Positions 63,721-64,000 of a stretch of DNA of 64,000 nt are shown in pieces. Source of the stretch: Malachius bipustulatus (taxonomy: Eukaryota; Arthropoda; Insecta; Coleoptera; Melyridae); the NCBI GenBank assembly GCA_910589415.1, contig OU342638.1:3720001-3784000 (forward strand), read 5' to 3'. Numbering within the stretch: position 1 is the first letter of the stretch; each line of letters opens with the position of its first letter. The notes under the pieces were generated by a model. That model saw nothing but the letters and a program-made list of their open reading frames with translations, searched no databases and had not been told where the DNA came from. The position numbers and the translations under genes were made by a program.

Positions 63721-64000
63721 ATAATACCACTGGGACAAAATAAATACATCCCACATGATAATACCATATTTTGTATGTAGTATGGGTATGGGAATGAATA
63801 TAAAAAAACACCATACAAACAAGTCAAAACGCGCAGCATTTGCTCCCATTAGAGGAAATGATGCACTGAGCCGCTGGAACCGAATAATGACGCTGCTATT
63901 TTCAGGTGGGGATAATAGGAATAAGGTATAATTACCAGGACACAACGCGGGCTGAATTAATAGCGAGGCCTCTGGGCTTCTATAAACATCTTCTGGGACA
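63721..64000. other. Window edge, no gene recognised
   Basis: About 280 bases. A 77-residue minus-strand frame (63712-63945) has no domain and low-complexity composition; I do not support it as a gene. Confidence 0.4.

Noticed and set aside
1..64000. CRISPR arrays, bacterial operons or viral genomes
   Set aside because: No regularly spaced short repeats with unique spacers, no prokaryotic gene organisation, and all reverse transcriptases fall in transposon contexts without an envelope gene.

Overview
The window is insect genomic DNA made almost entirely of transposable elements. The assignment to insects rests on the element families present: BEL/Pao, Ty3/Gypsy and DIRS retroelements, CR1/Jockey-like and I-like LINEs, piggyBac, pogo, PIF/Harbinger-like and DD82E IS630-Tc1-mariner elements, plus TA-flanked palindromic MITEs. 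The sequence is A+T-rich. A large, repeat-rich genome such as that of a beetle would fit, but the species cannot be fixed from this sequence. I found no host gene that I can defend, no rRNA or genuine tRNA gene, and no CRISPR array.

Layout. 1-579: CT-rich minisatellite and flank. 580-7735: a complete BEL/Pao element on the minus strand, with 704-bp LTRs, a 5-bp target duplication and a tRNA-Tyr-type primer site. 8930-10872: a decayed Gypsy fragment (minus) whose LTR carries a pogo/Tigger-type MITE. 11077-12299: a solo-LTR candidate. 12518-12946: an orphan Cys-rich ORF. 13938-20040: a 5'-truncated LINE (A, minus) split by an apparently intact piggyBac (15573-18182). 20041-21900: a sister LINE (B) with an internal deletion. 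22096-24759: a DD82E transposase pseudogene split by a TTA-flanked element (23395-24680).

25118-35852 is a non-autonomous LTR retrotransposon. A second piggyBac interrupts its 3' LTR, LINE C sits inside that piggyBac, and a palindromic MITE sits inside LINE C. 35984-41238: a pogo-like element with a PHD-type transposase, carrying a large foldback and a second palindromic MITE. 41282 to about 46773: a DIRS-like tyrosine-recombinase retroelement, decayed, with a third palindromic MITE near its end. 48124-48363: a tRNA-derived SINE. 50838 to about 62177: an old I-like LINE (D, minus). It contains two palindromic MITEs, a 5'-truncated LINE (E), an LTR-like promoter segment and a 2.4-kb insertion that holds a separate MITE with a TTGTTG duplication. 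63060-63720: an unidentified transposase-like pseudogene.

How the parts relate. Several insertions are so clean that removing the insert plus one copy of the target duplication restores the host element's reading frame (TA, TTA, TTAA or ACCTA sites). This gives an explicit relative chronology. The most intact elements are the BEL/Pao copy and the first piggyBac, so those two families look the most recently active. Five TA-flanked, full-length palindromic MITEs in 25 kb are the most conspicuous repeated structure.
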